A DNA stretch of 64,000 nucleotides from Chrysemys picta bellii (Eukaryota; Chordata; Testudines; Emydidae). The notes beneath the pieces were generated by a model that was not told the origin of the DNA, did no database searches, and was given only the letters and a program-made list of their open reading frames with translations. The position numbers and the translations under genes are program-made. Positions 12,183 to 33,060 of the stretch are shown one piece after another (position 1 is the first letter of the stretch; every line of letters starts with the position of its first letter). The stretch is taken from positions 87,131,968-87,195,967 of the forward strand of contig NC_088796.1 of assembly GCF_011386835.1 (NCBI RefSeq), in the 5' to 3' direction.

Positions 12183-12291
12183 GGCGGATCGGGCGGTGAC
12201 AGGCGGCTGTAGGGTGAGATCTCCGCGCCCGGGAGAGCGGGCCTGAACCGCTACGGAGATTCCCCGCCCCGCTGCCTGCGAGGGGCTCGCG

Positions 12292-23386
<11,095 letters not shown>

Positions 23387-25800
23387 CATAGGAACTGAAT
23401 CTGCCAGTATATAAAACGTACTGCCTGGTGGTACTTAACCAGTTAGATCCTGGGCATAAGCTAAGCACCTTATTTGCTTATCATAGGCTGCTATTCTGTA
23501 GAATTTATGAAGAATGTTGTTGCCCCACAAGATGGGGTGAGAGAATTGCACTTTTTTGTATGGTAAAAGACAGATGTAAAGTTTTTAAGTATTTTGTAAA
23601 TATGGGACTGCACAATGCAGGGTCAACAAATTGCATATTGTGGAAAGTTAAGATTTTTGCAAGGTTAATTCATTCATTTGAAGCAGTTCTCACAGGAAGC
23701 ACTTTCTGAACATAATGCTGTATGAATAGGAGAATTGTACAGGTAACAAGATGAGGATTATTTATCTGACTATTTAAACAAAATTACATTTAGTATGTTT
23801 GATAATACTGTAAGCAGTGATGCAACCAAGTCTTTAATGGCAATATATTTTGCCTAGTATCACTGAGAAGAGGGCAAAGGTTCTAACTTGTGGCGGGGAA
23901 GAAACTGGTTATGTAGAAACTGAGAGTTCAGGATCTTCACTGTGACTGCCCAAAGTATGAGACTGACTTCGCTATCATATTTTAGACTTGAGATTTCAGT
24001 AGAATCTCTTGGTCTGAGTAGCACTTGTTATTCCTAGCACATGATGTTGGGAACTTTTGCACATTGTCGGGCTTATTTGAAGATGAATGATTAGCCTTGC
24101 AAAGTCTAGACATAAAGGTAACAATTCGTAATATTTCTCAGATATTTTGGACCCTGTAATGAGATTTGGCACTTGTTTTGTTAATAAAGTGGGTATTTAC
24201 AGGGTGGTATTGATTTGTAGTAAACTATTTAGACATCTTATTAGCTAACACTACGTTTTAAAGTTCTGCTTTTATATGAATATTAGCAAATAGAAGCCTC
24301 CATATTCTTTTTTTAATTGCATAAAGCCACCTTATTGCTTTACTTCAGGATAAGATGTCAAGTTTGTGTTCACTAAGTGTAGTACAGCTATCAGTTAAAC
24401 ACAGCAGAAGAATATTTGCTATTCAACTAGAAAATAGGCTTCCAGAGATAGTTGCAAGTGTGTTTTAAATTGTGTGGTTTCATATATCTTTCCCAAATAA
24501 ATGAAGTTACAGAACATGGCTTAGTGATCTCAAGCACAAAACGAAAAGTAAGTTTAGCAGTACATCCTCATCACCTCATGTTTTGTATTGGTTTTATCTG
24601 ACTTACAATACAACAGGCTTGTCTCATGGTCTTATTTTGCTTTTCTTTTGAGCAGCATATAACCAGAGATGCATAATATGCTAACAGATAATAAATTTGG
24701 TGAATTGGACATGCTCCTGAATATTTTTTTTGTCAGGCTGCTGGTTTAGTGGATATTAACAAAAAATCCAGTTATCTTCAAATTTATTGACCTACTGCTT
24801 CTGTAGATCATAACATTACCCGGCCTATAGACCCCTCCCTCTTATCACAACAAAACCAGAAAATATAGATGTGAAGGGGAGCCATTTTTCCTGTTAGTGT
24901 GAGAGGGAGGAAAAAGTATTCAAAACTTGAGTAATTTTTTTAAAACTGATTAGATGAGGACAGATGTTTCAGAAATCTAACATGATTACAGCAGAGAATG
25001 CTACTCTTGAATTCAGTTTCTAATAACTGATGCCTATAATGGCATGAATTTTATTAACCTGGTACATGTTTAGAATTGAGTTGGTGCACTTAACTAAACA
25101 GTGGTCAGAGAGATTCTAACTTAAGTGGTTGTGATTTTTAGACTTACCAATGTAGTTCTTGATTTCTTGTGTTCATTTCCTTGTTAATTTATTTGGCCTC
25201 AAACTTTAAAAAAAAAAAATATATTAAATAAAGCAAAATACTCTTCTGTGGCCACCTGGAACATTCTAACTACATACAACTACTTGGCAATTCAAAGGCA
25301 GTAGCTGTAAAACCTCTAAGACTAACTGTGTTGGACCCTAATCCTTCAAGTTACTGGACATGGGCAGAGCCCTATGCATGCCCACATGGAGCACCACTGA
25401 CTTTATAGGCACTCCATGTGGACACAGATCTGTTAGCAGCCAGTTGCAGAATCAGCCATGTATTGGGGGCGGGGAGGAGAACCTGTTTCCCCAATCAATC
25501 AATTATAATAGGTTCAACACATTTACAGTACTGGAAGAAACTTTCTACAAATTATTCAATACACTGAATTTGGTCTAACTGTAGACACATTCAAGCAGCT
25601 TAACCTGTTTTGTTATACATTTTGGGAAAATACCAACTATAATTGTTTGAGGTGTTGAAGACTGCTTTTGGAGTATTTAATGTAATTTTGAAGTGTTCTG
25701 TGCTGCATAAGTGTCAGTTGTAGTTTGGCATGACTTAACAGCAAAAGAGTAAAAGTGCTGTAATTTTCATAGGTGCTCCAAATAAAAGTTGGTTTAATTT
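23387..25800 (+). other. ZNF367: ZNF367 3'UTR and end region
   Basis: No repeat family dominates this AT-rich stretch, consistent with a UTR. Candidate AATAAA signals lie at 24183, 24496, 25227 and 25781. The last one or two would give a 1.9-2.4 kb UTR. Which one is used cannot be decided here. Confidence 0.55.
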
Positions 25801-26810
25801 TAAGTTTAAAATCCAAGTGTTAGCAGTGGTAATTTTTGATCATGTTTTTAACTGTATTTGGTCAAGCTAGTTGCTCTTGACTCCCACAGTTCAATCACTT
25901 TATAACTATTCCTTGACCCTTTAAAAGGGTTTATTGGCCTGACCAGTACACTGTTGTAGGGAAAAAAAATACTTTTGCTGTTTACTTCCTAATCTCCTAA
26001 CTTGAAATTGGTTTCTGAACTTTATTACGGTATTTGATGAATTCAAGATAATTCACTTGAATAAGAATCCTGCTTGGAGTAATTATAGTAGCCCAAAATG
26101 AATAAACATGGCGAGAATACATTTTCATTAAGTAGTCCAAGCTAGTGAAGTGTCCTACTTCATGACTAACAATTCAGTTTGCAGTTGATCCTCTGTTCAT
26201 TTTCAAGTTCTTATTCTTTGTCGGACATGATAGGTGTGAAAGAGCTTATCAGTATCTTAGATTAAGGTACGCTGTGGGCACTAGAAAACTAATGATATGC
26301 AACTGGAATTGTCATGCAACATTGTCCAGAATACTTAAATGGCAAGGCTGGTTAATAACACAAGCTATAGTTTCATAAGACTTCTATACTTGGTTCTCTG
26401 AGGGGACAAAATTGGTAAATAAAAGCATTGCTTAAGGAAAATTTAAATATTTTCTAAAGATAATTCCCTCTCCTGTAAAATTCATGTTACCTTGAAATGA
26501 TTTTGTAAGTTATTAGCAAGGGTGGCAATTGGCATGTAGCCTACCCAACAGGAATTGAATGGAGGTCACTGAAGAAACTGATATAACCATTCCTATGCAC
26601 TACTGATCAAGTAGATAGCTGAAACAATTACCAAAAATGAGCAATCTGCTTAGCTTTCTTACGAGGGGGTAGAACCTACCTAAAAGTCTAACCCTGGAAT
26701 TTGTGTACACTCACTTTCTAACAGGTGCTCTTTTGTGAGAATTTTGCATTACTATATAAGAGGCTGTACAAATACTGTACAGGATATTGCAGAATTGAGT
26801 CTTATTTGCA

Positions 26811-27920
26811 TGATATTCTTATCGATAAACTAGGCAAATACAATTTAGATGGGGCTACTATAAGGTGGGTGCATAACTGGCTGGATAACCGTATTCAGAG
26901 AGTTGTTATTAATGGTTCCCAATCCTGCTGGAAAGGCGTAACGAGTGGGGTACCGCAGGGGTCTGTTTTGGGACCGGCTCTGTTCAATATCTTCATCAAC
27001 GACTTAGATATTGGCATAGAAAATACGCTTATTAAGTTTGCGGATGATACCAAACTGGGAGGGATTGCAACTACTTTGGAGGACAGGGTCATAATTCAAA
27101 ATGATCTGGACAAATTGGAGAAATGGTCTGAGTTAAACAGGATGAAGTTTAACAAAGACAAATGCAAAGTGCTCCACTTAGGAAGGAAAAATCAATTTCA
27201 CACATACAGAATGGGAAAAGACTGTCTAGGTAGGAGTACGGCAGAAAGGGATCTAGGGGTTATAGTGGACCACAAGCTAAATATGAGTCAACAGGGTGAT
27301 GCTGTTGCAAAAAAAGCAAACATGATTCTGGGATGTATTAACAGGTGTGTTGTGAGCAAGACACGAGAAGTCATTCTTCCGCTCTACTCTGCTCTGGTTA
27401 GGCCTCAGCTGGAGTACTGTGTCCAGTTCTGGGCGCCGCATTTTAAAAAAGATGTGGAGAAATTGGAAAGGGTCCAAAGAAGAGCAACAAGAATGATTAA
27501 AGGTCTTGAGAACATGACCTATGAAGGAAGGCTGAAAGAATTGGGTTTGTTTAGTTTGGAAAAGAGAAGACTGAGAGGGGACATGATAGCAGTTTACAGG
27601 TATCTAAAAGGGTGTCATAAGGAGGAGGGAGAGAACTTGTTCACCTTAGCCTCTAAGGATAGAACCAGAAACAATGGGTTTAAACTGCAGCAAGGGAGGT
27701 CTAGGTTGGACATTAGGAAAAAGTTCCTAACTGTCAGGGTGGTTAAACACTGGAACAAATTGCCTAGGGAGGTTGTGGAATCTCCGTCTCTGGAGATATC
27801 TAAGAGTAGGATAGATAGACATTTATCAGGGATGGTCTAGACAGTATTTGGTCCTGCCATGCGGGCAGGGGACTGGACTCAATGACCTCTCTAGGTCCCT
27901 TCCAGTCCTATAATCTATGA
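26811..27920 (+). mobile_element. 5'-truncated CR1 LINE with a long open RT frame
   Basis: An uninterrupted frame from about 26811 to the stop at 27840 encodes the C-terminal two thirds of a CR1 reverse transcriptase. It includes the motif GVPQGSVLGP, the active-site box FADDTK, and the CR1 C-terminal signature VKHWNKLPREVV. The 3' tail has the CR1 sequence ggactcaatgacctct and ends in cctataatctatga. The copy starts at DILIDKL, so the first catalytic Asp motif and the upstream endonuclease are missing and it cannot move on its own. The lack of stops over about 340 codons suggests a fairly young insertion. The annotated-looking Met at 26725 lies in unrelated flank. Confidence 0.92.
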
Positions 27921-28015
27921 CACCTAATGAAGAGCTCTGTGTAAGCTCAAAAGCTTGTCTCTCTCACAAAAATTGGTCTAATAAAAGATATATCACCAAC
28001 TTTGTCTCTCTAGTA
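27921..28015 (+). repeat. Dispersed repeat tail (Penelope-like suspected)
   Basis: The segment aagctcaaaagcttgtctct followed by attggtctaataaaagatat is a very common sauropsid repeat tail. I suspect the 3' end of a Penelope-like element, but class assignment is from memory of the motif only. Confidence 0.45.
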
Positions 28016-28633
28016 CCACTTAAACACATTTGTAGAAGTACTGTACAATTTAGCTTTATCAAATGCTTTCTTAAGTGGAGGAAAGAGTGCATGTAGTTGA
28101 CCAGAGCATTGTATGAATGTCCTCAGCATATTAGTAGTCATATACCAGCACCACAATAGACAAGATTTCCTCCATATCAAATTAGCAAGAATGAAAGCCA
28201 AGAAGACTTAGAGATTTTGATTAAGTGTAATATACATGTTACACAATGAAAGTGGCCTGTGCAGTTATACTGGGAATCAGTTTAGTAATGCAGAATGATG
28301 GCCTTCTGAAATAAAAAGGCTTTAGAACCAAGGGTATGTCTACACTATGAAATTAGGTCAAATTTATAGAAGCCGGTTTTATAGAAATTGGTTTTATACA
28401 GTCGATTGTGTGTGTCCCCACATAAAATGCTCTAAGTGCATTAAGTCAGTGGACCGCGTCCACAGTACCGAGGCTAGTGTCTACTTCCGGAGCGTTGCAC
28501 TGAGGGTAGCTATCCCACAGTTCCCTCAGACTCCGCCGCCCATTGGAATTCCGGGTTGAGATCCCAATGCCTGATGATGCAAAAACAGTGTCACAGGGGG
28601 TTCTGGGTACATGTCATCAGGCCCCTCCCCCTC

Positions 28634-29262
28634 ATAGACTCATAGACTTTAAGGTCAGAAGGGACCATTATGATCATCTGGTCTGACCCCCTGCATGCTG
28701 CAGGCCACAAAACCGTCCCCACCCCTTCCCTGGACTCTGCTGTTGAAGTCCCCAATCCTGTTTTTAGTGACTGCAATCGGCAGAGACCCTCCTGCTAGAG
28801 ATCCCTGCCCCATGCTGCGGAGGAAGGCGAAAAACCTCCAGAGGCTCAGCCAATCCGCCCTGGAGGAAAATTCCTTCCCGACCCCAAATGTGGCGATCAG
28901 TAAGACCTCGAGCATATAGGCAAGAGTCTCCAGCCTGACCCCGTTAGCCATTATACTATTTACGAACCATTGCTTGGCTTTCCTTGACTACTATGTTTTA
29001 CCATTAAACCATTCCCTCCATAAACTTATCTAACTTTATCTTAAAACCAGACAGGTCCGTCGCCCCCACCATTTCCCTCGGTAGGCCGTTCCAATATTTC
29101 ACCCCTCTGACGGTCAGAAACCTTCGTCTAATTTCAAGTCTGAACTTCCCCACGGCCAGTTTGTATCCATTCGTTCTGGTATCCACGTTAGTACTAAGCT
29201 GGAATAATTCTTCTCCCTCCCTTGTATTAATCCCTCTAATATATTTAAAGATAGCAACCATC
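28634..29262 (-). mobile_element. CR1 LINE 3' part, inserted inside the Harbinger element
   Basis: Read on the minus strand it encodes the CR1 C-terminal RT region (FLTVRGVKYWNGLPREMV) and ends with the CR1 3'UTR and a terminal tctatga-type repeat (seen on plus as catagactcatagac). On both sides the sequence is Harbinger, so it inserted after the transposon did. It is 5'-truncated. Confidence 0.85.
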
Positions 29263-30012
29263 AGAGCAATGGCAGACAATCGATTCACGCCTTTTTACCT
29301 GGGTTACCTGTGCAGACAACATACCACAGCAAGCATGGAGCCCGCTCAGCTCAGCTCACTGTTACCATATGTCATCTGGGTGCCGGCAGAGGTGGTACTG
29401 CATTGCTACACAGCAGCAGCTAATTGCCTTTTGGCAGTAGACAGTGCAGTATGACTGGTAGCCGTCATCGGCTATCTGGGTGCTGGCAGACATGGGGCTG
29501 CATTGCTATACAGCAGCAGCTCCTTGCCTTTTGGCAGTAGATGGTGTATTATGACTGGTATCCATCGTCGCCGTATTCCTCAGTGAGTTCGGTCAGAGGC
29601 ACCTGGAGACTCAGTCCTACTGGCAGTCCTATTGAACCGTCTTGACAATGATGGCTAGCAGTCGTAATGCAGCATCTTCTGCCAAGCACCCAGAAGATGC
29701 CGATGGCTATCAGTCATGCTGCACCGTCTGCTGCTAGCCTAACATGTAAAAGATAGATGGACCAGATTTGTTCTGTATTCATTTGCTTCCCCCTCCCTCT
29801 GTGAAATCAACGGCCTGCTAAACCCAGGGTTTTGAGTTCAATCTTTGGGGGGGGGCCATTCTGTGTGACAGTTGTTTGTGTTTCTCCCTGATGCACAGCC
29901 ACCTTTGTTGATTTTAATTCCCTGTAAGCCATGTCATCACTCACCCCTCCCTCCCTCTGTCAGACAATAGTTACGCGCCTTTTTTCAGCCCAGACGCCAT
30001 AGCACTGGGATC

Positions 30013-31197
30013 ATGGAGCCCACTCAGATCACTGAGGCAATTATGAGCACTATGAACACCGCGCACACTGTCCTGGAGTATATGCAGAGCCAGAACATGC
30101 CAAAGCAAAACCAGGCGAGGAGGCGATTGCAGCGCAGCGCCGAGAGTGATGAGGAAATTGACATGGACATAGACCTCTCACAAAGTACAGGCCCCAGCAA
30201 TGTGGAAATCATGGTGTTACTGGGGGAGGTTCATGGCGTGGAATGCCAATTCTGGGCCCGGGAAACAACCACAGACTGGTGGGACCGCATCGTATTGCAG
30301 GTGTGGGACGATTCCCAGTGGCTGCAAAACTTTTGCATGCGGAAGGGCACTTTCATGGAACTTTGTGACTTGCTTTCCCCTGCCCTGAAGTGCCAGAATA
30401 CCAGGATGAGAGCAGCCCTCACAGTAGCCAACGCAATCAAAGACCTGCTGATATCAAGGGTAGTGAATCTGGGAAACGTGCAGGTCATAGTGGATAGCTT
30501 TGCTGCAATGGGATTCCCAAACTGTGGTTGGGCGATAGACAGAACCCATATCCCTATCGCCCAACCACAGTTTGGGAATCCCATTGCAGCAAAGCCATCC
30601 ACTATGACCTGCACGTTTCCCAGATTCACTACCCTTGATATCAGCAGGTCTTTGATTGCGTTGGCTACTGTGAGGGCTGCTCTCATCCTGGTATTCTGGC
30701 ACTTCAGGGCAGGGGAAAGCAAGTCACAAAGTTCCATGAAAGTGCCCTTCCGCATGCAAAAGTTTTGCAGCCACTGGGAATCGTTGGGGATGTTGGGGAT
30801 GTTGAAATGCCTATCGTTATCATTGGGGACCCTGCCTATCCCTTAATGCCATGGCTCATGAAGCCATACACAGGCAGCCTGGAGAGGCTGAGGAATTGCC
30901 GAATGGTTGGTAGAATGTGCATTTGGACGTTTAAAAGTGCGCTGGCGCAGTTTACTGACTCGGATAGACCTCAGCGAAGCCAATATTCCAATTGTTATTG
31001 CTGCTTCCTGTGCGCTCCACAATATCTGTGAGAGTAAGGGGGAGACATTTATGGCGGGGTGGGAGGTTGAGGCAAATCGCCTGGCCGCTGATTACGCGCA
31101 GCCAGACACCAGGGTGGTTAGAAGAGTACAGCAGGGTGCGCTGCGCATCAGAGAAGCTTTGAAAACCAGTTTTGTGACTGGCCAGGCTACGGTGTGA
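30013..31197 (+). pseudogene. Harbinger transposase remnant (DDE nuclease), broken
   Basis: The N-terminal part is open from 30013 (MEPTQITEAIMSTMNTAH) through WWDRIVLQVWDDSQW and AMGFPNCGWAID, which carries the first catalytic Asp. After THIPI the sense sequence stops and is replaced by an inverted copy of upstream sequence (30554-30784). Sense coding resumes in another frame with GDPAYPLMPWLMKPYTG (about 30828) and again in the first frame with VECAFGRLK (30907 on), which carries the catalytic Glu. The middle region, with the second catalytic Asp, is absent, and a family-conserved segment before ANAIKDLLIS also appears deleted. It cannot encode an active enzyme. Confidence 0.85.
30308..30784. 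repeat. Near-perfect palindrome, 231-bp arms, 15-bp spacer
   Basis: The left arm 30308-30538 and right arm 30554-30784 are reverse complements at 230 of 231 positions with no gap; the single difference pairs 30496 with 30596. The spacer 30539-30553 is single copy. The arms consist of Harbinger transposase coding sequence, sense on the left and antisense on the right. Confidence 0.97.
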
Positions 31198-31339
31198 AAC
31201 TTCTATTTGTTTCTCCTTGATGAACCCTCCCCCTGGTTCACTCTACTTCCCTGTAAACTAACCACCCTCCCCTCCCCCCTTCAAGCAGCCCTTGCAGAGG
31301 CAATAAAGTCATTGTTACTTCACATTTATGCATTCTTTA

Positions 31340-31600
31340 TTAATTCATCACACAACTAGGGGGATACCTGCCAACGTAGCCCGAGAGGGATGGGGGAGGA
31401 GGGAAGGAAAAGGACACACTGCAGTTTAAAACTTTAAATATTTTGCCATTTTGTTTACTGCTACGGAGTTCAGCTAGCACTGATTCATCTCCCCACATGG
31501 CGAGCAGATCCCGTACCTCCCGTTCGGTCCATGCTGGAGCTCTTTTGCAATCCTGGGACTCCATCATGGTTACCTGTGCTGATGAGCTCTGCGTGGTCAC
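31340..31600 (-). pseudogene. Harbinger Myb/SANT-like DNA-binding protein, N-terminal remnant
   Basis: The frame contains RAPAWTEREVRDLLAMWGDE, the start of a Myb/SANT-like (trihelix) domain found in the second protein of PIF/Harbinger elements, which helps the transposase bind DNA and enter the nucleus. The match ends after about 60 residues and an unrelated tail runs to a stop, so most of the domain is lost. It converges on the transposase remnant, the usual arrangement in this family. Confidence 0.7.
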
Positions 31601-31888
31601 CTGTGCTCTCCACGCTGGGCAAACAGGAAATGAAATTTAAAAGTTCACGGGGCTTTTCCTGTCTACCAGTTTCTGCAGACCTGGCCTCCATTCATCTGTA
31701 CTTTGAGGCAGCTGGTGGTATCACTGCTTTATTACATTAAGGATTATAAATGTTTGAGGTAAACCAAAATTGTAATCTGTGCTCAGTGAGATGACTTTTT
31801 TTAAAAAAAAGTTGAAATTGCTCATTAAACAAATCAGAAAGTGTGTGTAATTACTTTTTTGGATACTTAAAGTATCTAAGAAATATGA

Positions 31889-32136
31889 CCTTATCTACCA
31901 TGCAAAAACTGCACTGATTTATCTTAAATCTGATTTTAAACTGATTTAGTTAATCTGGTGCAAAGCCCCATGCAATACTCTTATTTCCATCTGAGTAGTT
32001 CATTCTGATTTAACTTAAACAGGAAATAAACTTTCGCTAAACTTCAATAAGTGTCCACACGCTGCCTTGGTTTAACTAAATCAGTTTAAAACCACACCTT
32101 AAGTTAAATGGGTACACCTCTTGTGTAGAGAAAGCC
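31889..32136. mobile_element. Miniature transposon of the 'aaactgatttagttaatct' family, copy 1
   Basis: Ends are ccttatctacc and gtgtagagaaagcc. Inside, aaactgatttagttaatctg is inverted near the other end as ggtttaactaaatcagttt. A second copy lies at 56800-57028. The ends look Harbinger-like, but flanking duplications are not clear. Confidence 0.65.
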
Positions 32137-32479
32137 TAAATATTCAATCATTGCTTTTCAAATTCTTTATATTTAATTCATGTTCAACACTGGTGAATAT
32201 CTACATAGTATATATTTCTAGCCACTTAATTCTTCATAAAAAAAATTGCCACACGTGATGCATATAAAAACAATCACTGAACTCTAGGTTTGAACGTCCT
32301 TTTTTTTTAAATCATACCTACAGGCCCCATGCTTACATGCACCTTTATGTGCATCTCACACAAACGTAAGAGTGACTATGTACCTTAGAGAGAGGAAGGC
32401 AAAGAAGCCCACCTGACTGGGACGCGGGAGGAAACCAATCAGCTCGTGTCACCCCAGTGCTGAGCCGGGACTGATGAGG

Positions 32480-33060
32480 TGCTAATCTACCCAACTTTTC
32501 CACGCGACAGCCTACGAGCTGGAGCTGCTGTTCTCGGCACCTCCCTGCTGCTTGGCTCCATCCACTCAGGGGCTCAGCCTGAATCAGTGCAATGGGCATG
32601 GCTGGGATCCAGCAGCGCACCTGAACGATGGGACCTTGAGCCCGGGCGCGCCCTGCCCCAGCCACACGCCTCCGAGGTTTCAGCAGGAGAGAGACAGAGG
32701 CAGCAGCGAGACGCCCCGCTGCTGAGGGAGGGGACTGTCTGGGCGCGGACTCTTCCTGTTTCGCTGCCTTGGTGCTGAGGAGGGAGGGGCTGGGGCGGCT
32801 GCACTTGCCCTGGGTGCTGCTGTGGGACTCGCTGCGGGCATGTCCGGCGGCGCGTCTCGCCGCTCTCCAGCGGCTGGTTTGGTTGTCTGCGGCACAGGCC
32901 CGTTGCACGTAGGAGGAGATGAGCGCTAGGCAGGCCGAGGAGGAGCCGGCTGCTGCCGCCCATCCACCCCTGCCCCGGCTGCTTTCCGCCTTCTTCTATG
33001 GAACCTGCTCTTTCCTCATCGTCCTGGTGAACAAGACCGTGCTGACCACTTACCGGTGAG
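32480..33060 (+). promoter_or_regulatory. SLC35D2: GC-rich promoter region of SLC35D2
   Basis: A CpG-rich segment begins about 450 bp before the SLC35D2 start codon and runs into exon 1. No TATA or CCAAT box stands out close to the ATG. The start site is not determinable here. Confidence 0.6.
32919..33055 (+). CDS. SLC35D2: SLC35D2 exon 1
   Basis: Encodes residues 1-45 plus two bases of codon 46. A short Ala/Pro/Glu-rich cytosolic tail precedes helix 1 ([21 protein letters not shown]). The ATG is the first in frame and has G at -3. Donor taccg|gtgagac. Confidence 0.94.

Larger units (their letters stand above)
28332..31670 (+). mobile_element. Decayed PIF/Harbinger transposon carrying nested insertions
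   Basis: The left end gggtatgtctacactatga is a Harbinger-type terminus. It is followed by a long 5' region, a transposase remnant on the plus strand (30013-31197) and a convergent Myb/SANT-like frame on the minus strand (31340-31600), the two genes expected of an autonomous PIF/Harbinger element. The right terminus is missing; recognisable element sequence stops near cttttcctgtctacc. A CR1 insertion (28634-29262) splits the 5' region, and a 231-bp inverted duplication disrupts the transposase. Tandem units of about 100 bp with 'gcagcagct' and 'gccttttggcagtaga' occupy 29390-29570. Confidence 0.88.

Noticed and set aside
30231..30755. 174-residue minus-strand frame resembling a transposase
   Set aside because: It is the mirror image of the plus-strand transposase created by the palindrome and not a second gene.
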